From assembly GCA_027579435.1 (NCBI GenBank), contig JANBPK010000001.1, forward strand, positions 22,584 to 86,583: DNA of 64,000 nt. Direction: 5' to 3'. The stretch's first letter is position 1. Every line of letters starts with the position of its first letter. Under the pieces are notes generated by a model, which was not told the origin of the DNA, ran no database searches, and saw only the letters and a program-made list of their open reading frames with translations. A program made the translations under genes and the position numbers. This DNA comes from Candolleomyces eurysporus (Eukaryota; Basidiomycota; Agaricomycetes; Agaricales; Psathyrellaceae). Shown piece after piece: positions 33,547-45,137 of the stretch.

Positions 33547-35810
33547 ATGGCGTTTCACCGGGTACAACAACTCCACGATCTTCTTGTGTCTCCTAATACG
33601 CTGGTGGACATAGCGCTACTTGGGGACAACCCGACCATCTGGTTGCGGCTGAATACCAACCACCTCGATGTGATTGTGTCTCAGCACCCTGAAATCACCA
33701 AAAGCTTCCGTTCTGACTTCCTCGAGGGGACCTTGTTTCCGGTACGGCTCCAATCAGGAGCGTCTTTACTTCCTATTCTCAACGACTTCAAGAGGCTCCA
33801 GATGTTCACGATGTTTTTCCTGTTGTGTCGGCCTGCAGACGAGAGGCATGTATCCCTGCGCCTTCGCTCCATGCTTCTGGTGATATGACACCAATTGAAT
33901 AGCACACTGAAGGAATTCTGCACCGGACTTACCGAGTTGTCCCCTCTACCCTTGGTTGAGAAGCTAGCATCTTTCCTGGATGTGAAATCACATCTCTGTC
34001 GCCACATTTCTTCCACAAGACCCGTCAGTGCCTTTTTGTCGACACATACATCTTAGCTTGCTAATAGCATTACCCACAGCAAGGCTATCCCATCAGAGCC
34101 TGGGCAGAGGAAATCATGCAACACGATATCGTTCACATCGGAGCCTGCGTACTGCAGTGCCTTGCAACCGAGGAAGGGCGGGAAGCTTTCCTTCAGGAAA
34201 AGCAACTACCTTCCATCGACCAGAACCTCATAGATTTGGTACAAGGGGTGAGTACTTTCGGAGCCCCCAGTCCCTTTCGATCAAGCGTCCATTTGATATA
34301 ATTCGAACAGCTCCTAGATTTCCCAATTTTGGGTCCTGTGCATGGTAGATTGCTCCGTGCACTTCTGAAGTTATCAAAGCGGACGGGATTGTTTCCCAGA
34401 TCACTATGCTACTACACTCTAGATGAATATGAGAGCATGCCTGTCGGTGCTGGGGGATTTTCCGACGTTTACATAGGCAAGCTGCATGGCCAGCCTGTGG
34501 CAGTCAAAGTGATGCGGAAACTCAGCAGAATGTCGACAATGGGCTTGATGAAAGTGTGTCCTTCAAGTCGAAAGAGTTTGTCTCGGAACTGGTGCTAATG
34601 ACGTCTTGCTACGATAGAAGTTCAGCCAGGAAGCTATATTATGGAACCACATTAACCATCCAAATATCCTTCCCTTTTATGGGGTCTATCTGATCCCTGA
34701 CGGACGGGGCCCGCACCGCATCTCATTACTCTCCCCGTGGATGGAGAACGGGAATGTGATAGAGTACGTAAAGGCAAATCCAAACATAGACAGAGAAAAT
34801 TTGGTGAGCCTGAATGCCTGGCCTTTCTCAGCACATCCGTGATTGCCCAAATGTGTAGATTCTAGACGTGGCGCATGGGCTTGAATATCTCCATTCGTTC
34901 TCCCCTCCAATTGTTCACGGGGATCTCAAAGGGGTACGTCAAACTCTAACAGCGCGCTGCACTGACCGGTCACCTACGCTTTCTCAATTCGTCCCTCTTA
35001 GGATAACATACTCGTTTCCCCCTCTGGACGAGCCTGCCTCGGGGACTTTGGCCTTGGTAGACTACTCCAAGACAAACAATGGCTGCCTGTCAGCTCCTCC
35101 GTGTCAACGCTGCTCGGCGCTCAATTGTACCTAGCTCCTGAACTTCTAGACGAGCCTGACCTGGAAACAGGTGCGTGCAAGCTACACCATTGGAATCCCA
35201 TGGTCTTGACACCGCGCACTGGTATGACGACAACTGACTCGTCTAGGTAGAGGGGTGAGTAAGTCCTTGCACACTGACATGTATTCATTCGGATGCGTCT
35301 GTTTTGAGGTATACACCGAGTCTCTTCTCTGCGTACGACGTCGACACTATTCTAAAAACGTTATCTTTACCGCTTTACGGACGCAGGTTTACACGGGATA
35401 CCCCAGGTTCTCTGAAATAGTCTCCCCAATTCGGCGCCTATCGGCCGTTACGACAAACAGTCCTTGTCCTCGCCCAAAACTCATGAAGAACGACACACTC
35501 TGGGAGAAGGTCAAAAAATGCTGGGACACCGTTCCAGAGAACCGGCCACTTATTTCCGAATTTACTGCTTCACTCCGGCAAAGGGTTTCACGAGACAGTG
35601 GGACGCCGGAAGGCTCCTTCGACAAGGAATGGGATTGTAGTATCGCCCCCAAAATCCGGTCCAAGACGTTCGACATAGTTGAGCAGACTGACAGCTTGCC
35701 GAGCCATGTTATTGCGCCTGTAGGCAGAGGTGTGTCCCGTACTTAAGCGCCCTCCCATAGATTTTGAGAAATTTGCCGTCCAGACACTGGCCAAGCCGAC
35801 TCTTCTCTAA
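33547..35810 (+). CDS. Protein kinase, Agaricomycete TKL-like
   Basis: Multi-exon Ser/Thr/Tyr kinase-like protein. The N-terminal part (MAFHRVQQLHDLLVSP) is helical and unassigned. Kinase domain pieces in order: VGAGGFSDVYIGKLHG (Gly loop), VAVKVMRK (ATP-site Lys), SQEAILWNHINHPNILPFYG, LLSPWMENGNVIEYV (hinge), ILDVAHGLEYLHS, IVHGDLKGDNILV (catalytic loop with His-Gly-Asp instead of His-Arg-Asp), GDFGLGR, YLAPELL (APE), DMYSFGCVCFE, and VKKCWDTVPENRP. The Asp of the catalytic loop and of DFG are present, so activity is possible. A last intron after PVGR gives DFEKFAVQTLAKPTLL and a stop at 35810; unspliced it would stop at 35746. The exon boundaries around 33840-33910 are uncertain. Only 114 bp separate it from G-domain gene F on the same strand. 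Confidence 0.8.
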
Positions 35811-35923
35811 GGACTTTCAAGCATCACCGTGGATCTCCTCCTACGACGGACGTGAAGACTGTTGGCATCGCACGGTAGCCGTCATTATTCCTCTTTCCCT
35901 TTCACAAGATCAGATCGGACTAA

Positions 35924-36989
35924 ATGGCTCGCAGCACATTGGACAAGACGTCAATTTTGCAGGAGGGCGACGTGTTTATTCTGTGAGTGAAACTTACACC
36001 ATTATGCGTGCCGCCTAGTTCTGACAGGGATTTCGACCCTTTACCAGCGTTGTGGGAGCCCCGCTATCAGGGAAAAGCACGGTACGTTTCCGAATCCCAA
36101 ATAAACAAAAATACGCCTGACCGGGTCCTTGCTAGTTCATCAACAACTGCTTCTCCAACCCTGACCTCGCTCCAGTGCACCACCAGCTATTCCCTCCGTC
36201 TCACGAGGTAGCAGGGTATTTCCAGCTGCACAGTGACGCCAGCACAGCCTGTGGGGAAGGCAGACGCCTCGTCCTGATCGACACACCTGGCCTATTCTCT
36301 TGGAGGAGCGACGACCTGGGCATAGTCAAAGACATCGTAGATTTACTGTTGAAAGCGTACGTGGTGTCACCGGACCCTATCCTGCCCCATCGCTCATTCC
36401 ACACGATCCTACCAGTCACGCCCACCAAAAGACGATCCGCATTCTTTACCTCCACGACATATCCTCCCCCAGGATGTCCGTAGACGTCCTCATGTCGTTG
36501 TCCATCCTCAAAGCGCTCTGCGGAAAAGTGGGGTGGAAGCATGTCTGGTTGGCGACGACTCAGTGGACCTTCATCCCCACAGGTCAAGATGGAAACAACC
36601 ATGCAGTCGAACAAGCATCAAAAGGCCTCGAAGAAAGGGAAGCCCATTTAAAAGCCGTGTACTGGAAAGAGTGCTTGGAAGGAGGGGCCCACTGCCGACG
36701 CATCCAAGGCCATTCCAGCGAAAGGGCACTTATTGGGGATATCCTCACATCTTTGGACGATATAGACGACAACTTTGTCGGATTCGCAATCCAGAAGGAG
36801 CTGCAACAGGACCGGCTAGCGTTCCCCAATACAGAGACAGGGAAGGCCATGAAAAGCTGCTTAATGAGGGCGTTGGAAGAGGAAATCAAGTCAGGAGGGG
36901 ATAGGGAGAGGATTGAGGTGCTCAAGCGGCAGCATCAGGAACTCACTAAGACCGCGCAGCCGAAACGTCGGTTTGCAAGGAAACAGTAG
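35924..36989 (+). CDS. AIG1-like G-domain protein F (diverged long subfamily)
   Basis: ATG at 35924: MARSTLDKTSILQEGDVFIL. The 34-nt exon 36048-36081 encodes VVGAPLSGKST. Exon 3 starts FINNCFSNPDLAPVHH with TACGEGRRLVLIDTPGLFSW (G3). A later intron joins LLLKAYV to TIRILYLHDISSPRMSV; then VWLATTQWTFI in the G4 place, VYWKECLEGGAHCRRIQG, and helical VGFAIQKELQQDRLAFPNTETG, ending in a basic coiled coil (QPKRRFARKQ). It is more diverged than A-C, but the exon plan, TTQW motif and IQxEL helix place it in the same family. The switch I region lacks the S-C-T motif (TAC instead). It may be co-regulated with the kinase just upstream; no fusion is needed to explain the sequence. Confidence 0.8.
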
Positions 36990-37276
36990 ACGTACTTAGT
37001 ATTACAGATCTAGTCGTACATTATTGGTCCACCTGTCATACATGCACCACACCCATGTATCCTATTCAGCGGGTAACAGTAGCAGTTAGAGAGATCCAAT
37101 CACCAGCGGTGGAGATGTGACTTGTATACCACCCCATGTTTGGGGTATGTGTGGATTGCTGCAACCCCACGATTAGTGAAAGAACACTCATGCCGACGCA
37201 TTCCAGGTCTGACACCGATAACATGGACAGAACCTGGACCATGGATGGAGGATACGACACAGCGTACGCGGGACGC

Positions 37277-38410
37277 TCAAGCATACTGTACAAATAAGGT
37301 CAGAATCATGAGGACAAGATCAAAGGGAAGAACGTACTCTCGTGAAGGTACCCATCGTCATAAATGTCTCCTTCCGCGCGGGCTTGCCATCTCCATAGAG
37401 ACTCTTCACCGCCGCGCTCATCCCAGCTTTCCGCTTCGCTTCCTCCTCCGCCAGACCTTGAATCACAGCTTTGCTCGCTGTCCCTATGGCAGGGTTAATC
37501 GAAGGTTGAGGTGTCGATGACGCTTGTTTCTTCTTCGACGGAAGTTCTGCCGCGGCGTCGTCCTCAAGCTGTTTCCGCTTCTTGCCTTTCTTCTTCGAAG
37601 GCTCCAGAGCACGCCGCTGTTCCATGGCCGCTCGCAATGTCTGCTCCTCCTCGGGTGATGCGTTGAGAGGGATAACGTCGGCTATCCGTGAATATTTTGT
37701 CCCGCACTGCGGGCAAAGGTCCAAAGATTCTTCAGCAGGCGGTGTTGGTGAGTCACCTCCGCTCTCTGACTGCTTCTCTCTATCCTTCGAAGCACCTGCG
37801 ACGGTTCGAAGGCCAGCTTGAGAGAAGACGCATCCGCAGGTGTAGATATAAACAAAGGGTTGGACGCCGTTCATTTCCTTCTGTGTGAGAGAGCAGACGA
37901 AGGATGCACGGTTTTCGTCGTCGTCGTTGCCGTTGCTCAGTGCACTGTTTGGAGTGAGCTTCAAAGGTTTGACGTCCTAAACGAAAGCAGGTTAATATGT
38001 TGGACACTATGAATGCCGGTGAAGACTATTTACACACCTTGAGTGAACGTATATGTCCACAAATCTCCTCCCCGTCTCCGTACGCCGATTTATCCAGGAG
38101 ATACTCGATAATTGCATCCTTGTTGTACAGTTTGCCTAATAGACATGATACAACAGGTTCCTGGAGACGTTTCTATNAAAAAAGGGGTTTAGAAGCGTGC
38201 TTTTACTGAAGATATCGACCAAATATCACCTTGGAGAGAGCGCAGTAGAACCAGCGGGCTTTGGTCTGATTGGCCTTGTCAGCTTGTTCAGCCTGTCAAT
38301 TGTCGTTCTTTTAGCTTCACGTCCCATCACATAGAACTGAACATACATACCTTAGCCTTTGTCTTCACCAAATCTCTGCGGTCAGGGATACTTCCACCGT
38401 CATTCCCCAT
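37277..38410 (-). CDS. RTF2: Replication termination factor 2
   Basis: Nuclear RTF2-type zinc (RING-like) protein involved in fork pausing at replication termination sites in fission yeast. ATG at 38410: MGNDGGSIPDRRDLVKTKAK, then WFYCALS (first metal-site part), EPVVSCLLGKLYNKDAIIEY, EEICGHIRSLKDVKPLKLTP, FVCSLTQKEMNG, FVYIYTCGCVFSQAGLR, CPQCGTKYSRIADVIPLNAS and a Lys-rich stretch (PSKKKGKKRKQ). The end is TFTRYA after a last intron, with the stop at 37277, the usual RTF2 terminus. Several small introns, one carrying N 38177. Divergent from UTP18 with 194 bp between the start codons. Confidence 0.93.
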
Positions 38411-38604
38411 GATTATCGAGCCGGAGGACGAAGAGGTGGTGGTTTGAGGTCAAGAGAGGTTTAGTCCGCCCGAGGGACCACCCATCAATATTGCTGCTGA
38501 GTCAGCATTTGATTGTGCCCGGCCTCTCGATTTTGGTTTCTACAGCCAATCTACGATCTTCTCCCCCTCCTCCTCCTCGTCCCCTTGTCTTTAGCGGCTT
38601 TGCC
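38411..38604. promoter_or_regulatory. Divergent RTF2/UTP18 promoter
   Basis: 194 bp between start codons of two nuclear housekeeping genes. It contains GCTGAGTCAGCA (38495-38506), a palindromic TGAGTCA site. A C/T-rich stretch (TCTCCCCCTCCTCCTCCTCG) lies just before the UTP18 ATG. Confidence 0.6.
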
Positions 38605-40813
38605 ATGGTAAGGCACGCGAAAAAGAGGCAGAAGACCTCGAAGACGACGTACCACAATGTACCAGATAAATCCTCAAGGCTCGAGCTCTTGCTAGACGAC
38701 TCGACAAAAGATGATGAAGAAAGACGCTTGGAGAGTGCGCTATTTGGCATAGAATATAATCCTGGTGGGAGTAGAAAAGGGAAGGGGAAGGCTATTGAGT
38801 TTGACGATGAAGACGAAGATTCACTGCCTCAGGACGACGGAGGAAGAGCTTTGGCTCATCTGCAGGACGAAGACGTAAGCCATTGAATTCGATTTTATCC
38901 TAGTATTTCTGGCCTGAAAAAGAGTAGCTATTCTTTGTGGACGACGGTGCAGACGAAGACGCCCCCATCATCACCGGGGACGATTCAGAGCCTTCAGCTT
39001 CTGATAGCGAAGGGGACGATAACGATTCAGAGTCCGAGGAGGACGAGCCTCGCTCATCAAAAACCGACTCGACACTCTTTTCCAAACTCAAATCTTCCAC
39101 AAAGCCAGCTGCGTGGACGGATGCAGACGACGCAAATACGTCCCAAAGGGTCTCACTGCTCAAAGGCCATTCTCGGCTGCGAAAGCTGCGGCAGACTGTA
39201 GACGAAGATAAAATCGGCACTCTTGAATATGAAACCCGTCTTCGCCGCCAATTCGAAAAAATCAACCCGGAACCAGAATGGGCAAAGAAAGCCAAGAGTG
39301 CGGTCAAAGCTNAAAAAACTGGACCTGCTAAGCGAAGCTCCGGATGCTGAAGAGACCGAAGAGACCGTTTCGACAAATCGGGTGTTTGCACGTTCCAGGA
39401 GGGCCACACGCAATGGGGAGGTGAAACTACCGAGGGACACTCTATCCATCGAACGGCTGCGCGACGTTAATCAAGAAACCAAAAACTCGGGAAGTGGAGA
39501 AGTTCGTGTCCTGACATTTCATCCCAACCCTTCCGTTTCCATCCTTTGTGCTGCAAGTGCCGATCGTCGAATTCGACTATTCAATGCAAGTTTGGTTTAT
39601 TGCGTTACAGATCACCCGCAAATAAATTAACTGAAACCTTTAAAACAGGTCGATGGGCACCTCTCTCCATTATTGACGACTATTCATTTCCCCAACCTCC
39701 CATTGACCTCCTCAACTGCGGCGCTCTTCCACCCCTCAGGGCAGTCGCTACTTGTTTCGGGACCACGACCATTTTTTTACACCTACGACCTTCAAAGCGG
39801 TATTTCAACGCAGCATGCACGCGGTTTATGGGGTACAACTTTCAACAGCCTCACGGATGGAACCTCAATCGTCCAGCAGCGCACGCGAAAACGTGGCGGT
39901 GGCTCCCAGAATGACGTAGGAAGAGAAGACGCCGAGGCGCTATCCCTAACTTCGTTTAGCCCACACGGAGATCTGCTTGCTGTCGCTGGAAGGGGTGGAT
40001 ACGTCCATCTTGTAGATTGGAAGAGTGGAGCAGGCCAGGTGATTGGAAGCTTGAAATGCTCAGGATCCGCAGGGAGTGCTGGGGCTGGAGGAATTCACGG
40101 GATGTGGTGGGTACCACCCACGTTGTCGGATGGTGCTTTAGGGGGTAATAGGGCTGCAGCTGGTTCGTTGTCCAACTCGAGGCTGGCTGTGCTTAGCGGC
40201 GACTCCGAGGTGTACATCTGGGATGTGGCACAGCGAAAGTGCGTTGAGCGGTGGCAAGACGAGGGAGGGTTTAGGGGTGCCGCTGGTACTCTCGCCGGAA
40301 CTACGCAGGGTTCAGGGTATTTGGCTATCGGGTGCGTCTCGTTCCACGTTACATCTCTATGTTTTATGCTTATTGACTTGGTTTATTCATTTTGCCCTGA
40401 AGCTCAAACACTGGATACGTGAACGTGTACGGACCCGACTCGTATAGTTGGAGTAACGAGAGCACCGCTCGTTTCAAACCTTTGAAGGCCATCGCCAACT
40501 TGACCACCCCGATATCTTTGGCCCGATTTAACCACGATGCACAACTGCTGGTAATCGCGAGTAAATTCAGGAGAGACGCGATGCGAATGGTACGATTCTT
40601 TTTGNAAAAAAATCTTTCTTCTCTTACGTCTAACACGTTGCGACCCAGATCCACCTGCCATCCCTGACCGTTTTTTCAAATTGGCCCACATCGGGTACCC
40701 CGCTGGGGCATGTAACTGCCGTTGACTTCTCAGCGCAGAGCGAGTACGCAGTTATAGGTAATACTCGGGGACGCATTCTCCTCTTCCACCTTAAGGACTA
40801 CAGTGTATGGTAG
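38605..40813 (+). CDS. UTP18: U3 snoRNP-associated WD40 protein UTP18
   Basis: Small-subunit processome component for 18S rRNA maturation in the nucleolus. ATG at 38605 (MVRHAKKRQKTSKTTYHNV). The N-terminal third is acidic (DDSEPSASDSEGDDNDSESE), then LEYETRLRRQFEKINPEPEWA, typical of UTP18. WD repeats: VRVLTFHPN, ILCAASADRRIRLFNA, AALFHPSGQSLLVSGPRPFF, LTSFSPHGDLLAVAGRGGYV, LAVLSGDSEVYIWD, LARFNHDAQLLVIAS and AVDFSAQSEYAVIGNTRGRI, ending LFHLKDYSVW. Five exons with introns near 38877-38930, 39591-39650, 40331-40406 and 40591-40649. N 39312 must be left out for the frame to continue (KKLDLLSEAPDAEET). Confidence 0.95.
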
Positions 40814-41240
40814 CGGGGAGGGGCAAGATGATCGGTGAACTTAATGCTATTTACACTCTGAAACGTCAAAATGCCACAACCTTACGGTGTTCCCATCTCT
40901 GGGTAACGCTTCCCAAAAATATGGGCTCGTGTTACGAGCTCGTGTTCACCTCGTGCTCAGGCTACGCTTCTCAGCCAATTGACGGTCCGAATTTTCGGTA
41001 TACATAGGATCGCAAGGTTGGGGTCGGTCCAATTTCTCTCCCTCAAGATTCTCTCCATCATAATTTCTGCTTTGCAATGGCCACAGGTGGGTGATTTTTG
41101 TTATCCGGCGTTTATAAGCCCAGCAGTCGTTCGGAGAATAGACGCCCACAAGCTGTCCAGAACGTTCCCATCAGGATATTCACACGGGCTATATTTCTGT
41201 AATTCGTCCTAACGATGGTTCATCTCTAGTAAAGCATCTT
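40814..41240. other. Intergenic, UTP18 to G-domain gene E
   Basis: 427 bp: 3' flank of UTP18 and promoter of gene E. No recognisable structure. Confidence 0.4.
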
Positions 41241-42323
41241 ATGTCGCATGTCTTCTCCTCCTTTTGGCAACGAATCCTTGGACGGTTTCAAACAGATTCA
41301 ACTCAACTACAACAGGAAGACTGGTTGGGGGATGAGTTCGTTATTGTGTACGGTGGCCCGGCCTCGCTCTTGGGATGACGCAGTGACTCAAACATGGGAC
41401 TAGGATCATGGGCCCAACAGGTTCTGGAAAGAGCACGGTGAGTGGATATTCACCGCAGTTGTCAAAGCACTCGTTACTGACCACAATGCAACGTGGCGTT
41501 CCTTATCCTTAGTTCATCAATTCGATCGTAGGCAAGGATGTTGCGCTGGTTGGACACGGTCTGTCTACCTGCACTCAACGGATCGAGGCCCATAAATATG
41601 TGTTACCGCAAGATTCTCTAGTCTTTCCAGGAAAGACAGTGGTATTGGTAGATACCCCCGGTTTTGACGATACAGCCATGCATGATTCCACCAGAGTCTT
41701 CAAAGGGATTGTTCAATGGGCTGCTGAGTGCGTCGATTCTACCTCATGTTCCTCCATTCTTTCCATCCGACTCCTTCCCCTTTTGTTCATTCGCTTGTTC
41801 AATTATGAACGAACGTGTACTGACGAAAGTCTCTTTCCATCTCATCTTCTGTTGTCTAGGTACCCAAAGAAACAAGAAACGAGCACAGGTGGAAAGAACA
41901 GCCCCGGCCGAATCACCGGCTTCATCTATCTTCAAGATATATCGCAGAAGCGAATAAACAACAGGCAAAACGTAGATTTCTCCCGACTTCAACAGTTTTT
42001 GGGAGAAACCGGAAGCGAATCGTATTCCAAACTGTTCTTGGCTACCTATCAGTGGCCGCCGAAGCCCTCTGAGTTGTCGTCTCCATCTTCCGCTGCTGAC
42101 GCTACAACAGCTGCGGCGACTAGGGGATCCGCGTCCCAATCCCTTATTTACCAGCAAGCTGAGGACCGGGAGAAAGAGCTCAAGAACAAATTTTGGAAAG
42201 ATTTGTTGGACAAAGGGGCGAGGATGGTTAGAATTGAGGACTCTGGGCACGACCCTCGTGGGGCGCTGTTAGAGGCCCTCAAAACCCTTAACCAGATATC
42301 CTCGCCTTTGAANCCCCCCTTAA
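41241..42323 (+). CDS. AIG1-like G-domain protein E (short subfamily)
   Basis: Exons 41241-41347, 41404-41437, 41513-41727 and 41860-42323. Starts MSHVFSSFWQRILGRF, exon 1 ending DEFVIV. The 34-nt exon encodes IMGPTGSGKST. Then FINSIVGKDVALVGHGL with STCTQR (switch I-like) and VVLVDTPGFDDTAMHD, ending WAAE. The last exon: ITGFIYLQDISQKRINNRQN, KLFLATYQWPPKP in the G4 place, an Ala/Ser-rich loop, then KELKNKFWKDLLDKGARMVR. If N 42313 is dropped the protein ends SSPLNPP at 42323; as printed it would read to 42328. Nearest relative is gene D (20886-21871), 20 kb away, with shared LSTCTQ, MHDS-RVFKGI-QW and QDISQ-RIN blocks. It sits outside the main cluster, separated by four conserved genes. Confidence 0.85.
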
Positions 42324-44315
42324 TGTGAGTTGATTAATGTCCCCCTCCCCTCCACCCCAGATCGTCAAACCTTAGACTCTTCCCTAGAACTGAAGAGCCT
42401 CGGGTGGTCAAAGGGTAGACCTGCCTCCGGCTGGGTCGATCACTCGACTTCACCAGCTCTTTCAGCTCCCACCCTTATCCTAGAAGAATCAATATGGCCA
42501 TCCATTTTGCCCTCCCCCCAGCCCAGTTCAACCTGCTCGGGGCCCACTCCTGTCTCATCCGTTTTGTTTCTATTTGACATGCACCATTCTCTGCTGCTTT
42601 CCCTTGCCTTCCTTTCCCTAGATATACTTTCTTGTAGTCCTGCTAGTTGTTGTACGTGCATTTGTCCCCAGCGATCTGGCCGATACCCTTCAATGTAGCA
42701 GTTTGTTTGTCTTCTTCTTTCCAGTTCTTGGACATAATGCCTGAACAATGCGCTTTCAAGCTAACACTCGGTAACTTATCGTAAATTACAACTAGGATTT
42801 GATTCGTACTGCACCGCTAGAGACGCTAATGCATTTCCGAGTCCATCGTCAGTTTCCCCGGGTCGACGACGCTTCGAAATCGACACTCATCTACTCAGCG
42901 CTGCGGGCGGCAATGTGATTCATAGCCGGCTCGGTCAGGACTTTCCTTACGATGTGCTCCACTGACGTATACCCTGCTCTCCGGCTAGTCCTCGCGTTGT
43001 GAAATCTACCCATGTACATCCACATACTCAGCTGACCTTCTTCCTTCTTTTCCCCACTCTACGCAAGATGTACGCTGCTTCAACGTGTTCACTATACCCT
43101 TTTTTCGCTTGAATCTCGGGTTTCAAGGGGACCCAGTGCGCGTTAACGATCTGAATCGTGACTCAAAGCGCTAAAGGACGAGAACTTTTGTACAGATTTC
43201 AGGCCTAGGATGTACAGAGACCTCACGCTCCGCAGACCTGTACGTGTTCTAATCCCACATTATCGATTAGGTTTTAACGGTGCTGAAGGGTTCCTTTGGT
43301 TGGAAGCACTCGTGTATCCAATTCACAGCGCTAGGGAACCACAGTCGGTCTCATGGCTACACCACGATCCCATCGCCTGTCATTTGTAAATGCCAGCTGA
43401 ATGGGGCCATTTAATCGAATTTGGGGTTATTGTTGAGACTGGAAGCAGCATGCTGAAAGAGCACGGCGATGTCAAAGTACCATTAATCGGCACAATACAT
43501 GCCCCAAAGAAATATTAATGTATTCGGGATCCCTATGATGTATGCTATCAGTCTAATGACTCCTCCAGTTGAATGAGACGGCTCAGGGACGTTGAAATTG
43601 GAAATATTATGGGCGCTCTAGATGACTCGCTGCTGATCATTTAAGGAAGCGCCGTGTTAGCCCATTGTCCCAGCTTAACTGGCAACTGACATGGCGTGGA
43701 ATCCGTGGAACGAGTGCTTCCTGGCGAGTTTGCTGCTTCGAATTTGTCGGTATTTCGCTTCGAGATGCGTACCTGCGGGCGGAACCCTGTCAGCTAGCCG
43801 CTACTCGTTTGGCATTTAGCCATGGGGTTAGATGGCGAGCGTCCAGAATATGTTTGGGGCAAGCTAGCGCTGGCTATGTATGCTCCGAATTGCAGTTGTC
43901 AGGCCTAGAATATTCAGACGGACGCCGTACCTCGGGCAGTGCATGCATGCACGACACGCTCTAACGGCCGGGTAAACGTTGAAGCGGACGGGCGCGAAAG
44001 GTTGATTGAACGGACAGGCATGCTCGATGCTTTCTCTAGACCAGGAGACTTGACATGGGCGTGTAAATCTAGGTACTGAATTTCTTCTTGCAGCTGCTTC
44101 TTGATAGCGATTTTCTTCCCATCCTCTCTTTCTCCTTCAGGATCCTTCTTCCCCTCCCTTGTTGTAAGCGGATTCTCCCATCTTCATCGTAGACACTGCT
44201 TTCAACAACAACAACAACAAATCATTTCATGACAACAGATGAATCGATGATTGGAGACTGACGAGACAACTGATGATGAGAGACTAGAGGTGGCTGTGCT
44301 TGAACTTTACTACCA
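42324..44315. other. 2.0 kb without recognised gene
   Basis: 3' flanks of gene E and of the HINT gene. No open frame with recognisable content. A short (CAA)n run lies at about 44203-44219. The 3' UTR of gene E, pyrimidine-rich, probably covers 42330-42750. Confidence 0.45.
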
Positions 44316-45137
44316 TTACAACTTTTGCTTGATGTCTTCATAAATCTTCTGCAGCTCATCCTTCTCAAACTTCTGCACGGGCCAACCGACGACCAGACCT
44401 TGCTCGTCGCTTGCACTAGGCTTGGGAATAACGTGGAAGTGCACATGGGGGACTTCCTACAGAAATCAAGTTAGTCAGTACGTGACCCGACAGAAGTGTT
44501 TAAGGATGATTTAGATGATATCGGATATTTGGAAATATATAGATGGTAGAGATGAAGACGAACCTGGTGAGCAATCTTCCCGTTGTTCTGGAGAACGTTG
44601 TAGTTATCGATGCCCTGGGCGACGGCTATCTTCTTTGCGATAGGGAGAATGTCGGTGAGGTATTCGTCTGGAAGTTCGTGAAGCTTCTCCGCGTGGTCTG
44701 CATGATATAGCGGACACAATATCCAAAGTTTGGATTGAGAAAGGTCGGACATTTGTTCGTTAGTGCTTCAAATTCGCGACGGGGTACTCGTGCACTTACC
44801 TTTGGGAATGATCAGTGCATGGCCCTTGGACAGAGGACCGATATCCAGGAAAGAGAACCTATTGATCGACGACTGTGTCTAGCACTGTCTCCGTTCCCGA
44901 AGGGCTTGATCGAACTCACGACAGTTCGCTTTCGATCAGCTTGTAGCTAGGAATTTCGCCTATTGTTCGGGAGCTGCTGTTGGACTCGACATTCTGGATG
45001 TCAAAGATGTGAACTACACACCTTTGATGATCTTGCAGAAAATGCAAGAGGCGAGAGACCTGCTCGGACGTGTCTCAATAACAACTTTCGGTACGGATAG
45101 GATGTTCAAAAAGCCCTTACCTTGCAGCAGAAGCCAT
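44316..45137 (-). CDS. HNT1: HIT-family nucleotide hydrolase (HINT type)
   Basis: Purine nucleoside phosphoramidase of the histidine triad family. Protein after splicing: MASAASRSLASCIFCKIIKG, EIPSYKLIESE, FSFLDIGPLSKGHALIIPK, DHAEKLHELPDEYLTDIL, YNVLQNNGKIAHQ and the catalytic VPHVHFHVIPKP (His-x-His-x-His), ending FEKDELQKIYEDIKQKL with the stop at 44316. About 140 residues, normal for HINT. Exon 1 is only 17 nt (ATG at 45137). To stay in frame its intron must end at the first AG of GAGCAG, next to a second, out-of-frame AG. The other introns follow KIIKG, ES-EL and IIPK. Divergent from CHS7. Confidence 0.93.

Noticed and set aside
35746..35924. Kinase and G-domain gene F as one fused protein
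   Set aside because: The kinase reads to a stop (35810 after splicing) and gene F has its own ATG and standard first exon, so two genes fit better.
42350..44200. tRNA, 5S rRNA or snoRNA genes in the large spacers
   Set aside because: No cloverleaf-compatible GGTTCGANTCC box with matching arms or other RNA signature seen by eye; a covariance-model search would decide.
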